Shown: positions 26,772-34,724 of the stretch, in pieces
Position numbering within the stretch: position 1 is the stretch's first letter
Layout of the letters: every line of letters begins with the position of its first letter
Assembly (NCBI GenBank): GCA_965194375.1
Contig: OZ239428.1
Reading direction: 5' to 3' (one strand)
Origin: Tabrizicola_A aquatica
GTDB lineage: Bacteria; Pseudomonadota; Alphaproteobacteria; Rhodobacterales; Rhodobacteraceae
Length of the DNA: 64,000 nt
Position numbers and translations under genes: made by a program
The notes under the pieces: generated by a model
The model's input: only the letters and a program-made list of their open reading frames with translations
Told to the model about the DNA's origin: nothing
Database searches by the model: none

Positions 26772-27800
26772 ATGCTTGGATTGCTTGGTTTATTGGGGGC
26801 CGTGGTCGCGGGCCTTGCCTTCGACAGCGGGTCCGACCCCCGCGAGGATGAGCATGAGCCCCAAGACACCCCTGAGGGAGAGGCTTGGGGCGTGTCAGCG
26901 GCCTACTTAGGCTTTGGCGCAGACGAGGATTCTGGCACCGATCACAGCGGCACGGAACCTGACGGCCAGCCCATTTCAAATGACACCCCCACCCCAATTG
27001 ACCCGGATCGCGACATGACCGGCACCGCCGGGGCCGATCAAATGACCGGCGGATCCGGCGATGATCGCCTCACCGCAGGCGCGGGCGATGATCACCTCGA
27101 CGGGCGCGCAGGCGATGACAGCCTTGACGGCGGCGCAGGCCAAGATGTGTTGCACGGCGGCGATGGTGATGACGGTCTGGCGGGCGGCGATGGCGACGAC
27201 AGCCTTTGGGGCGATGACGGCCAAGACAGCCTGACCGGCGGCGCAGGCCACGACGTTCTCGCCGGGTGTGAGGGCGACGACACCGCGCAGGGCGGTGAGG
27301 GCAATGATCTTGTCTCCGGCGGCACGGGCCAAGATCAATTGGCGGGCGGCGCCGGGGATGACACGGTGCTCGGCGGTGAGGGCAATGATCTTGTCTTCGG
27401 CGGCACAGGCACCGATGAGGTGGACGGCGGCGCAGGAAATGACACGCTTTGGGGCGCCGCCCCCGGCGCTGCCGATACGGATGTCGATATCCTCAACGGC
27501 GGCGACGGCGATGACACCCTGCACCTTGGCGCGGGCGACTACGGCCACGGCGGCGCGGGGGCTGACAGCTTCACTTTGCAAGACTTTGGCCCCGGCGCGC
27601 CGCTGATGCAGATCACCGATTTCGATCCCGCCGAAGATGATCTGGTGGTGATCTACGACAGCGCCCTGCACCCTGACCCGCAGCTTTCGCTGACCGAAGG
27701 CAGCGGCGCGACGCTCCTTCTGCTCGATGGCGTGCCACTGGCCAGCCTGACCGCAGGCGCAAACATCGATCTTGCCGCAATCCGGCTGCAAGCGGCCTGA
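26772..27800 (+). CDS. RTX calcium-binding repeat protein
   Basis: A 342-residue protein. A short hydrophobic N-terminus (residues 1-17) precedes an acidic linker, then from about residue 81 sixteen uninterrupted nonapeptides of the GGxGxDxLx type (for example AGDDSLDGG, EGNDLVSGG), one more after a short spacer, and a C-terminal beta domain with DFDPAEDDLVVIYD. Repeats of this kind bind calcium as a beta-roll, and RTX proteins are normally secreted by type I systems; no such ABC exporter is in the window. One repeat carries a Cys (VLAGCEG). Catalytic domain absent, so an adhesin, matrix or surface role is more likely than a toxin. Converges on the DUF1643 gene with four bases between stops. 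Confidence 0.88.
   Translation: MLGLLGLLGAVVAGLAFDSGSDPREDEHEPQDTPEGEAWGVSAAYLGFGADEDSGTDHSGTEPDGQPISNDTPTPIDPDRDMTGTAGADQMTGGSGDDRLTAGAGDDHLDGRAGDDSLDGGAGQDVLHGGDGDDGLAGGDGDDSLWGDDGQDSLTGGAGHDVLAGCEGDDTAQGGEGNDLVSGGTGQDQLAGGAGDDTVLGGEGNDLVFGGTGTDEVDGGAGNDTLWGAAPGAADTDVDILNGGDGDDTLHLGAGDYGHGGAGADSFTLQDFGPGAPLMQITDFDPAEDDLVVIYDSALHPDPQLSLTEGSGATLLLLDGVPLASLTAGANIDLAAIRLQAA
27291..27396 (+). repeat. Internal DNA duplication within the RTX repeats
   Basis: A 25-base stretch at 27291-27315 recurs identically at 27372-27396, an offset of 81 bases (27 residues, three nonapeptides). Similarity continues for about 13 more bases with two mismatches. It encodes GGEGNDLV in both copies and suggests recent expansion by unequal recombination. 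Confidence 0.85.
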
Positions 27801-27804
27801 CGGA

Positions 27805-28308
27805 TCAATCCCACAAAACCGGCGCTTGGGCATAGCCGATGTACAAGGGATGTTTCGGCTGGCCGCCCAAGGTTAGCCCCAAATGCCACAAGGGCCGCCC
27901 CGTGGCGCGCAATAACGCTGCCACCCGCGCATCACGCCCCAACAGCCCACCATGCCCGCCCCAACCGCACAGCACATCATCCGCCCAAAGCGCGCCCGCG
28001 TCCAAGGCCGCGTCATTGTCCGGCCCGATCGGATCGGCCACCGCCCGCAGCACACGCGGATCCGTCGCGCGCCATGCAAACAGGTTCACCACCCGAAACC
28101 CGCCATAGCCCAAACCCCGCGCCCGGCGCTCACAGCGTTCCACCGTGGGGTCATTGGCCTCTTCCGTCGCGGTTGATGGGTTCAGCATCACCACCAACAA
28201 CCGCCGCCCCGCCGCCCATTCGCGGGTCAGCGCGTAGCGGTAGGCCTCACAGTCAGAATAGACCGCCACACTCGCCGCATCGCCCTTTTGATGCGCCCGT
28301 GTGATCAT
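27805..28308 (-). CDS. DUF1643 domain-containing protein
   Basis: A 167-residue cytoplasmic protein of the DUF1643 family: LLVVMLNPSTATEEANDPTVERC, GFRVVNLFAWRATDP and the C-terminal HPLYIGYAQAPVLWD are the conserved blocks. Function is unknown. ATG 28308 lies one base after the truB stop, so translation is probably coupled; the longer open frame runs back into truB. It converges with the RTX gene with four bases between stops, leaving no room for a terminator. Confidence 0.85.
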   Translation of the reverse strand: MITRAHQKGDAASVAVYSDCEAYRYALTREWAAGRRLLVVMLNPSTATEEANDPTVERCERRARGLGYGGFRVVNLFAWRATDPRVLRAVADPIGPDNDAALDAGALWADDVLCGWGGHGGLLGRDARVAALLRATGRPLWHLGLTLGGQPKHPLYIGYAQAPVLWD

Positions 28309-28309
28309 C

Positions 28310-29218
28310 TCAGTCGAGGTTGAACACCCGGCTGGGATGCAATTCCCCCGCCTTGTAAATCCCCACCGCCACCGGGCGGCCCTGATAGCTCGCCCAAGCC
28401 TCATCGCCGTATTGCGCGGTGGAGCTGAACACCATGCCCGGATTGCCGTTCTTCAGCCGCACCGCCCCTTCCGGCGTGCAGGGCAGCTCCGGCAGATCGG
28501 CCAAACCCAACTCCAACGGCAACAACAACGCGTCAATCTCGGGCAATTTGGCCAGCCGGTCGATCTCCTCCAGCGACACCCCGTCACGGGCATTGAACGG
28601 CCCCGACCATTCGCGCCGCAGCCAGGCCACATGGCCCAGACAGCCCAAGGCGCGGCCCAGATCCCGCGCGATGGACCGCACATAGCCGCCCTTGCCGCAA
28701 ACCATCTCCAGATCGACATGGTCAGCGTCCGGGCGGCCGATCATCTCCAACCGCTCCACCCACAGGGGCCGCGCAGCCAGATCCATCACCTCACCCTCGC
28801 GCGCCAGATCATAGGCGCGCTCACCATCCACCTTCACCGCGGAAAACTGCGGCGGCACTTGTTCGATCTCACCGCGAAACGCGCCCAGCGCAGCCGCGAT
28901 CTCGGCATCGGTTGGGCGCATGTGGCGGGTCTCAATCACCGTGCCCTCGGCATCATCGGTGGTGGTCGCAGCCCCCAGCGTCACCCGGAACCGATAGCAT
29001 TTCACCGCATCGGTGACGTAAGGCACGGTCTTGGTCGCCTCGCCCAAGGCCACGGCCAGCACCCCGGTCGCCGCCGGATCCAGCGTGCCCGCATGGCCCG
29101 CCTTCTGCGCGCCAAAGGCCCATTTCACCTTGTTCACCACCGTGGTTGACCCCACGCCCGCAGGCTTGTCCACCACCAGCCAGCCGTTCACCGGCCGGCC
29201 CTTTTTCCCGCGCGCCAT
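28310..29218 (-). CDS. truB: tRNA pseudouridine(55) synthase TruB
   Basis: Makes the universal pseudouridine 55 in the T-loop of tRNAs. 302 residues. WLVVDKPAGVGSTTVVNKVK opens the catalytic domain and GHAGTLDPAATGVL carries the catalytic Asp; the C-terminal PUA-like part includes RLKNGNPG. It starts one base after the DUF2233 stop and is followed one base later by the DUF1643 gene. It is part of the ancestral rbfA-truB-rpsO-pnp cluster, here with insertions. Confidence 0.97.
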   Translation of the reverse strand: MARGKKGRPVNGWLVVDKPAGVGSTTVVNKVKWAFGAQKAGHAGTLDPAATGVLAVALGEATKTVPYVTDAVKCYRFRVTLGAATTTDDAEGTVIETRHMRPTDAEIAAALGAFRGEIEQVPPQFSAVKVDGERAYDLAREGEVMDLAARPLWVERLEMIGRPDADHVDLEMVCGKGGYVRSIARDLGRALGCLGHVAWLRREWSGPFNARDGVSLEEIDRLAKLPEIDALLLPLELGLADLPELPCTPEGAVRLKNGNPGMVFSSTAQYGDEAWASYQGRPVAVGIYKAGELHPSRVFNLD

Positions 29219-29219
29219 G

Positions 29220-29966
29220 TCAGTCCTTTGTCGTGGTCAGATCGGTGACGACGCCGATCATCGGCCCCATCGGAAAGCCCGCATCGTGACGCTCCAGCAT
29301 GGGCGCATACAGCCGCGAGACCGAGCCGTCAAAGAAAAGCGCGTTGGGCGTGGCCAGCACATCGCGGAACAGCCGGGCAAAGCTGTGGAAATTGACCACC
29401 TCATTTGAGATGGCAAAGATCGCATGCCCCTCCTCGGTGACGCCCACCCCATTGCGATAATGCAAGGAGTCGGACGTCGGCGAAAAGCGCGGGTGCAGCG
29501 CGCCGTCAATCACCAGCATCGGGCCGGATTGGCTGGCATAACGGCAGGGCGGCCGCGTCTCGGCAAAGCTGCGCGATTCGATCAGGGCAAAGCCCTCGCC
29601 CACGCAAAAGACCCCGTTCGGCAACAGCCCGAAATTCCCGGGCCCGTCCGAGGTAATCAGCCGCGCCCGCTCGATCCCGTTTTCAATATACAGCCCCACA
29701 GGGGCCAAATCAGGGTGAAACATGCCCGCATTCATCGCAAAGGCCAGCTGCTTGCCCTTCGCCTCCAGCGCCACGTCCACGGCGGCAAAGCTGGCATAGG
29801 GCAGCTCGTCACCCCTCAAAAACAGCCGGAGATCCTCGCCGGGAGCGACGTCGCAGACGGTGTAGGATTGGGCGTCAAAGATCACATCGCGGCAGGTGAC
29901 GGCCTGCGCCAGACCGGGCAGGGCTGGCGCCAGTAACAGCGCCAGAACCAGCGGCTTAATCCTCAT
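29220..29966 (-). CDS. Exported DUF2233 (phosphodiester glycosidase-like) protein
   Basis: A 248-residue protein with an N-terminal signal peptide (KPLVLALLLAPALPGLAQA). The mature part contains FAMNAGMFHPDLAPVGLYIENG, NFGLLPNGVF and ISNEVVNFHSFARLF, which match the DUF2233/NAGPA domain found in the human uncovering enzyme and phage proteins that cleave phosphodiester-linked sugars. Enzymatic role here is inferred only from family. ATG 29966 overlaps the end of rbfA by 11 bases, and the stop is one base before truB, so an envelope enzyme is translationally wedged between two RNA-biogenesis genes. Confidence 0.82.
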   Translation of the reverse strand: MRIKPLVLALLLAPALPGLAQAVTCRDVIFDAQSYTVCDVAPGEDLRLFLRGDELPYASFAAVDVALEAKGKQLAFAMNAGMFHPDLAPVGLYIENGIERARLITSDGPGNFGLLPNGVFCVGEGFALIESRSFAETRPPCRYASQSGPMLVIDGALHPRFSPTSDSLHYRNGVGVTEEGHAIFAISNEVVNFHSFARLFRDVLATPNALFFDGSVSRLYAPMLERHDAGFPMGPMIGVVTDLTTTKD

Positions 29967-30384
29967 CGCCTTCGTCCTGCGCGGCAAGATCGCGGGCCAC
30001 CGACGGGTCCGAAAACATGCGGCGCGTGTCATCCAGCCGGTCAAAGGTCTCATCCGGGCGAAAGCGCAAATCCGGCGCGTATTTCAGCGTCAGCCCCTGC
30101 GCCACGCGGTGGCGCAGTTCGGCCTTGTTGCGCGCCAAAGCCGCGATGGCATTCTCCACCGGGACCGATCCCATCAAAGGCATCACATAGGCCGTCGCCA
30201 CCTTCAGATCTGGCGAGCAGGACACTTCGCCCACGGTGATCGACATGGCGTTCAGCTCGGGGTCGTGGATTTCAGCCCGGTTCAACACATCCGACAGCGT
30301 GCGCCGGATCAGTTCGCCGACGCGAAGTTGCCGTTGAGAGGGGCCAGAGCCGGTGTGGAAGCGCTTGTTTGACATGGGGGCCAT
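29956..30384 (-). CDS. rbfA: 30S ribosome-binding factor RbfA
   Basis: Late 16S rRNA maturation factor that binds the 30S subunit. The protein contains GPSQRQLRVGELIRRTLSDVL, MSITVGEVSCSPDLKVATAYV and KYAPDLRFRPDETFDR, all conserved in alphaproteobacterial RbfA. I place the start at ATG 30384 (142 residues) because AAAAGGG precedes it at good spacing; ATG 30375 (139 residues, MSNKRF) is possible. The much longer frame upstream is antisense to dapB. It is divergent from dapB across 87 bases. Confidence 0.93.
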   Translation of the reverse strand: MAPMSNKRFHTGSGPSQRQLRVGELIRRTLSDVLNRAEIHDPELNAMSITVGEVSCSPDLKVATAYVMPLMGSVPVENAIAALARNKAELRHRVAQGLTLKYAPDLRFRPDETFDRLDDTRRMFSDPSVARDLAAQDEGDED

Positions 30385-30471
30385 GTAAGCCCTTTTGGCC
30401 CCGCCCGCAACGCCGGGCTTTGCGCGCCTGCGGAACGGCGCTAAAGGGGGGCAATACAGAGGGGTATCGCC

Positions 30472-31281
30472 ATGGAACACCTGCCGGGAATCGTGATTAC
30501 GGGCGCATCGGGCCGCATGGGGCAGATGCTGGTGAAAACCGTGGTGGCCAGTGGCAAGGCGCGGCTGGTCGGCTGCATCGAACGGCCCGGCAATCCTTGG
30601 CTGGGTCGCGACATTGGCGAGGCGATGGGTGGCGCGGCCTTGGGCGTTCTGGTCACCGATGACCCGCTTCCCGCCTTCGCCTCGGCCCAAGCGGTGATCG
30701 ATTTCACCGCCCCCGCTGCGACGGTGGAGTTCGCCGCACTCGCCGCACAGGCCCGCGCCGTGCATGTCATCGGCACCACCGGGTTGGAAGCGGCCCATCA
30801 CGCCAAACTTGACGCCGCCGCCCGCCATGCCGTCGTGGTGCAGGCCGGGAACATGAGCCTTGGCGTCAACCTTCTGACCCGCCTGACCCAAAAGGTCGCC
30901 GCCGCCCTTGATGCCGATTGGGATATCGAGGTGATCGAGGCGCATCACCGCATGAAGGTCGATGCGCCCTCGGGCACAGCCCTTATGCTCGGCCAAGCCG
31001 CCGCTGATGGGCGCGGCGTGTCACTGGACGATGCCCGCGTCTCAGGCCGCGATGGCATCACCGGCGCCCGCGAACGCGGCAGCATCGGCTTTTCCGCCAT
31101 TCGCGGCGGCGACATCGTGGGCGAGCATGATGTGCTTTTTGCCGGTGAGGGCGAGCGGATCATCCTGCGCCACGTGGCGACCGACCGCACCATCTTTGCC
31201 CGCGGTGCTCTGCGTGCCGCCCTCTGGGGCCAAGGCCAAAAGCCCGGCCGCTATGACATGATGGACGTGCTGGGCCTTTAA
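30472..31281 (+). CDS. dapB: 4-hydroxy-tetrahydrodipicolinate reductase DapB
   Basis: NAD(P)H-dependent reductase of the diaminopimelate/lysine pathway, 269 residues, cytoplasmic tetramer. The nucleotide motif GASGRMGQML is at the N-terminus and the catalytic/substrate motif EAHHRMKVDAPSGTAL is near residue 155. GAGGGG precedes the ATG. Divergent from rbfA. The following small gene is likely a separate unit because a promoter-like element begins 18 bases after the dapB stop. Confidence 0.97.
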   Translation: MEHLPGIVITGASGRMGQMLVKTVVASGKARLVGCIERPGNPWLGRDIGEAMGGAALGVLVTDDPLPAFASAQAVIDFTAPAATVEFAALAAQARAVHVIGTTGLEAAHHAKLDAAARHAVVVQAGNMSLGVNLLTRLTQKVAAALDADWDIEVIEAHHRMKVDAPSGTALMLGQAAADGRGVSLDDARVSGRDGITGARERGSIGFSAIRGGDIVGEHDVLFAGEGERIILRHVATDRTIFARGALRAALWGQGQKPGRYDMMDVLGL

Positions 31282-31298
31282 CCCGCGTCACACTCGGG

Positions 31299-31326
31299 TG
31301 ATCCAAACCGCCCCGGCCTGCGTACC
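31299..31326 (+). promoter_or_regulatory. Predicted RpoE (ECF) promoter
   Basis: TGATCC at 31299-31304, a 16-base spacer and CGTACC at 31321-31326. The same TGATCC-N16-CGTA pattern occurs at both divergent promoters beside rpoE at 36.05-36.13 kb in this window, and TGATCC is the known -35 element of Rhodobacter RpoE. It is 28 bases upstream of the ATG of the small secreted protein. Assignment to RpoE is inference from the shared pattern. Confidence 0.65.
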
Positions 31327-31353
31327 CGTCATACTATTTGACGGAGTTCTTCG

Positions 31354-31707
31354 ATGCGTGCCCTGCTTGCTTTGTGTGTGGTGACCAGCCCTGCCTTTGC
31401 CGATGACTATCAGCCAATCATGGAGAAAGAGGCCTTCATGGATCTGGTGGCCGGCAAAGAGCTGCGCAACAGCCTCTATGACCTCAGCCTCTTCGTCAGC
31501 CCCGAAGGCAAGATCACCGGCGATGCGCTGGGCTGGCAGATCACCGGAAGCTGGTCGTGGAATGACGGCTATTTCTGCCGCGAGATGGATTGGGAAGGCT
31601 ATGCCATCCCCTACAACTGTCAGCTTGTTGAAACGAACGACGGCCGGATCGTCCGCTTTACCGTGGACCGTGGCACCGGCGACAGCGCGCAGTTCCGTCT
31701 GCGCTAG
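31354..31707 (+). CDS. Small secreted protein, candidate RpoE target
   Basis: A 117-residue protein with a short signal peptide (MRALLALCVVTSPAFA, cleavage before DDY). The mature domain has GKITGDALGWQITGSWSWNDGYFCREMDW, here given only as landmarks ITGSWSW and YFCREMDW, then YNCQLV and DRGTGDSAQFRLR at the end; two cysteines could form a disulfide. Similar proteins in Roseobacter-type genomes are, as I recall, often labelled dihydrodipicolinate reductase, probably because they lie beside dapB; nothing in the sequence supports that enzyme. The predicted RpoE promoter just upstream points to an envelope role in singlet-oxygen or peroxide stress. Its stop is 3 bases from the convergent DUF1674 gene. 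Confidence 0.78.
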   Translation: MRALLALCVVTSPAFADDYQPIMEKEAFMDLVAGKELRNSLYDLSLFVSPEGKITGDALGWQITGSWSWNDGYFCREMDWEGYAIPYNCQLVETNDGRIVRFTVDRGTGDSAQFRLR

Positions 31708-31710
31708 ACC

Positions 31711-31887
31711 TCAAAAGTCGATCGCAAGGCCCTTTTTCTCCCAATCGCCATAGCGCACAGGCTCTGGCCCATTGCGCCCACCCAGTTCTGTGGGCAGGCC
31801 TATGTCCTTGGCGGCCTTGCGGCGTTCCTCGGCTTCGGCCAAGGCGCGCAGGGCGGCTGGGGGAAGGTTGGGGGTGTCGTCGGACAT
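31711..31887 (-). CDS. DUF1674 protein (SdhAF4-like)
   Basis: A 58-residue protein easily missed because of its length. It starts MSDDTPNLPPAAL, has a charged helix (EAEERRKAAK) and ends GPEPVRYGDWEKKGLAIDF, the conserved C-terminal signature of DUF1674/SDHAF4. In mitochondria and proteobacteria this family assists assembly of flavinylated succinate dehydrogenase. No sdh gene is in the window, so the role is by family only. Converges with the secreted-protein gene and is divergent from rsmB. Confidence 0.82.
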   Translation of the reverse strand: MSDDTPNLPPAALRALAEAEERRKAAKDIGLPTELGGRNGPEPVRYGDWEKKGLAIDF

Positions 31888-31972
31888 GCTCTATCCCTTC
31901 GGGCTCTGCCAGTGATATAGGGCGCGGCACAGGCCAAGGGCAAGGGCAAGGACACAGGATGACACAGGCGAA

Positions 31973-33241
31973 ATGACAAAGGGCGCAACGACTCAGGGCA
32001 AAACCCCCAGACCCACAGCGCGCGGCGGGGCCGTGGCGCTTTTGAACGCGGTTCTGGGCGAAGGTGCCCTCTTGGCCGAAGCCTTTGATCACCCCGATTT
32101 CGCCGCCCTCCCGCCCGCCGAGCGTGCCCGCGCCCAGCGTCTGGCCCTCACCGTGCTGCGCGTGTTGGAGCCCGCCGACAAGGTGCTGCACCCCCTGATG
32201 CGCAAGGCACCGCCCCTGCCGGTCTGGAACATCCTGCGCCTTGCGGTGGTTGAACTCGCCGAAGGTGCCGCCGCGCATGGCGTGGTGAACGAAGCGGTGG
32301 GTTTGGCCCGTGCCGGGCGCAAAACCAGCCATCTGGCCGGATTGGTCAACGCCGTTCTGCGGCAGGTGCCGGTGGGCGTGGCGCTGAACGGCGTGCAGAA
32401 ATTGCCGCGCTGGCTGCGTCAGCCCTTGGTCCATGCCTATGGCCGCGACGCCGTGACGGCGATTGAGGCCGTGCAGGCCACCGCGCCACCCCTTGACCTC
32501 ACCCTGCGCGCGGGGGCCGAGGCACCCGAGGGCGATCTTCTGCCCACGGGTTCCCTGCGGCTCGCCGACCGTGGCCAAGTTTCCACCCTGCCGGGTTATG
32601 CCGCGGGCGGGTGGTGGGTCCAAGACGCCGCCGCCGCCATGGCCGTGCCGCTCCTCGGCGATGTGAAAGGCCAGCGCGTGCTGGACATGTGCGCAGCACC
32701 GGGCGGCAAGACGATGCAACTCGCCGCCGCCGGGGCCGATGTGACGGCCCTTGATATCTCTGGCCCCCGCATGGCGCGTGTGGTCGAAAACCTTGCCCGC
32801 ACCGGCCTTGCCGCCACCTGCATCACCGCCGATGCGCTGGATTGGCAGCCCGATCAGCCCTTCGACGCCATCCTTCTCGACGCGCCCTGTTCGGCCACCG
32901 GCACCATCCGCCGCCACCCCGACCTGCCCTTCGTCAAAGACGGCTCCGAAATCACCGGGCTGGTCACCTTGCAAACAGCCCTTCTCGACCGCGCCCTTGG
33001 CTGGCTGAAACCGGGCGGGCGCCTCGTGTTCGTCACCTGCTCGCTCTTGCCCGACGAAGGCGAGGCGCAACTGACCGCCGCGCTCGCCCGCCATCCCGGC
33101 CTCAGCGTGCTTCGCCCCACCCTGCCCGGCCTTTCGCCGGACTGGATCACGCCAGACGGCGGCCTGCGCCTGCGGCCTGACTATTGGGCCGACAAAGGCG
33201 GTATGGATGGGTTCTTCATGGCCTGCCTAAAGCGGCCCTAA
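31973..33241 (+). CDS. rsmB: RsmB-like 16S rRNA m5C967 methyltransferase
   Basis: A 422-residue SAM-dependent RNA cytosine-5 methyltransferase. The N-terminal third is a NusB-like helical domain; the catalytic part has LDMCAAPGGKTMQLAA (SAM motif I), DAPCSATGTIRRHPD with the catalytic Cys, and TCSLLPDEGE with the second Cys. Length and domain order fit RsmB. It ends in stops that overlap with the convergent SDR gene: CTAA serves both strands at 33238-33241. The antisense long frame is a shadow. Confidence 0.93.
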   Translation: MTKGATTQGKTPRPTARGGAVALLNAVLGEGALLAEAFDHPDFAALPPAERARAQRLALTVLRVLEPADKVLHPLMRKAPPLPVWNILRLAVVELAEGAAAHGVVNEAVGLARAGRKTSHLAGLVNAVLRQVPVGVALNGVQKLPRWLRQPLVHAYGRDAVTAIEAVQATAPPLDLTLRAGAEAPEGDLLPTGSLRLADRGQVSTLPGYAAGGWWVQDAAAAMAVPLLGDVKGQRVLDMCAAPGGKTMQLAAAGADVTALDISGPRMARVVENLARTGLAATCITADALDWQPDQPFDAILLDAPCSATGTIRRHPDLPFVKDGSEITGLVTLQTALLDRALGWLKPGGRLVFVTCSLLPDEGEAQLTAALARHPGLSVLRPTLPGLSPDWITPDGGLRLRPDYWADKGGMDGFFMACLKRP

Positions 33242-33969
33242 CCGCGCGGGAACATCCGATACCACAGCCAATCGGGCAGCCCCTGCCCATAGCGGAACAG
33301 CCACGAAAACGGCGCGGGAAAGCTGGACTTGAACCGGTTCGACCGCATCAACCGCATCATATGCCCCGCCGCCTTTTCGGGCGTCATGATGAAGGGCATG
33401 GAAAAACTGTTCTGCGCCGTCAGCCGGGTCTCAATGAACCCCGGATTGGCCAGCTGCACCTTAACCCCGCTGCCGCGCAGATCGGCATAAAGGCTTTCGG
33501 CCAGCACCATCGCCCCACCCTTGGACGCGGCATAGCCGATCGCCCCAGGCAAGCCACGATAGCCCGCCAAGGACCCGGTCAGCACCACATGCCCCGCCCC
33601 GCGCGCGATCATCGCGGGCAGAACCGCACCCAGCACCCGCGCCGTGCCGGTCAGGTTCACATCACACATCGCCACCAGCTTGTCGGCATCCAGCGCCTGG
33701 GCAGACATCGGCCAATAGACGGCGGCCAACAGCACCACGCCATCCACCGGCCCCAGCGCCCCCGCCGCCTGCGCGACCGAAGCCGCATCCGCCATGTCCA
33801 TCGGCAGGGCTTGCGCGCCAAGCTCAGCGCAGACCGTCGCCAGCCGCTCCGCATTGCGCGCCGAAATCACCAGATCCGCCCCCTCGGCCCGCATCTGCCG
33901 CGCCAAGGCCAGACCCAGCCCGTCGCTGCCGCCGACCAGCCAATAGCGTTTGCCCTGAAACGCGCCCAT
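33238..33969 (-). CDS. Short-chain dehydrogenase/reductase
   Basis: A 243-residue SDR. The nucleotide motif reads LVGGSDGLGLALA and the active site is YAASKGGAMVLAE with the YxxxK pair; the NNAG position is replaced by LLAAVYWP. It is the last gene of a three-gene minus-strand unit (FAD oxidoreductase, DUF1365, SDR) driven by a predicted RpoE promoter. R. sphaeroides has a related RpoE-linked operon with an SDR. ATG 33969 overlaps the DUF1365 stop. Substrate unknown; a lipid or fatty-acid intermediate is plausible from context. Confidence 0.88.
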   Translation of the reverse strand: MGAFQGKRYWLVGGSDGLGLALARQMRAEGADLVISARNAERLATVCAELGAQALPMDMADAASVAQAAGALGPVDGVVLLAAVYWPMSAQALDADKLVAMCDVNLTGTARVLGAVLPAMIARGAGHVVLTGSLAGYRGLPGAIGYAASKGGAMVLAESLYADLRGSGVKVQLANPGFIETRLTAQNSFSMPFIMTPEKAAGHMMRLMRSNRFKSSFPAPFSWLFRYGQGLPDWLWYRMFPRG

Positions 33970-34724
33970 CAGCTGACCTCCTCTACCGGAGGCTGAGGCC
34001 GCGCCCGATAGGCCGCACCCTTCCACCACAACTTCACCGCCTGCCAATGGATCAAGGCCAAGACCCGGCGCGACCCGAACGGCCGCCGCAGGCAAGCCCA
34101 CAGAATCGCCCCATTGGTCAACCGCTTGCGCGGCCCGACCAGCGTGGCGATCACCCCGTTTTCCCCAGCGGTAAAGTCGATCCAGATCCCAATCCGATCC
34201 GCCCGAATGTCAAAGCGGAACCGATAGCCCCCCGCCACCGGCTGAAACGGCGAGACGTGAAAGATCTTCTGCGCTGTCAGGTGATCCTCAGCGGTGATCG
34301 GGCCGTGATCGGCGCGATGCACCAGATAGGAATGGCGGTCGCCAAAGGTGTTCGACACCTCGGCAATCACCACGCGCAAGCCGTCCGCCGCGTCATGGCA
34401 CAGCCAGAACGACACCGGGTTGAACACATGGCCCAAAAGGCGCGGCTGGGCCAACAGGTCAATCCGCGCCGCGGCGGGCAGCCCATGGCTGACCAGAACC
34501 TCGCGGACCCAAGCCGTGCCCCGGCCTTCCTTCGGCGCGCCGCCATGATCGGCATCATGCAGCGCCGCCAGATTGGCCCGGTTGCGGGAAAACAGCCCCG
34601 GCCCCTTGGCGCTGTCAGGCGTCAAAAGCACATAGTCGACCGTATAGCGGAACCGATTTTGCACAGTGCCCTTGCGGCCGTGAAAGGTGGTGCCAGCGAT
34701 ATGGTCAACCCCAGTTTCGGTCAC
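33969..34724 (-). CDS. DUF1365 domain-containing protein
   Basis: A 251-residue DUF1365 (COG3496) protein. Landmarks are GTTFHGRKGTVQNRFRY, GHVFNPVSFWLCHD, VIAEVSNTFGDRHSYL and KIFHVSPF, all typical of the family. Start is GTG 34724, whose TG overlaps the stop of the upstream FAD oxidoreductase (GTGA), so translation is coupled. DUF1365 proteins co-occur with COG2907 flavoproteins and cyclopropane-fatty-acid synthases in many proteobacteria, suggesting modification of membrane lipids; the exact chemistry is unknown. Here no cfa gene is present in the unit. Confidence 0.9.
   Translation of the reverse strand: MTETGVDHIAGTTFHGRKGTVQNRFRYTVDYVLLTPDSAKGPGLFSRNRANLAALHDADHGGAPKEGRGTAWVREVLVSHGLPAAARIDLLAQPRLLGHVFNPVSFWLCHDAADGLRVVIAEVSNTFGDRHSYLVHRADHGPITAEDHLTAQKIFHVSPFQPVAGGYRFRFDIRADRIGIWIDFTAGENGVIATLVGPRKRLTNGAILWACLRRPFGSRRVLALIHWQAVKLWWKGAAYRARPQPPVEEVS

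Noticed and set aside
27040..27520. Regular short repeats suggesting a CRISPR-like array
   Set aside because: Period of 27 bases equals the RTX nonapeptide codons; no spacers, and the frame is fully coding.
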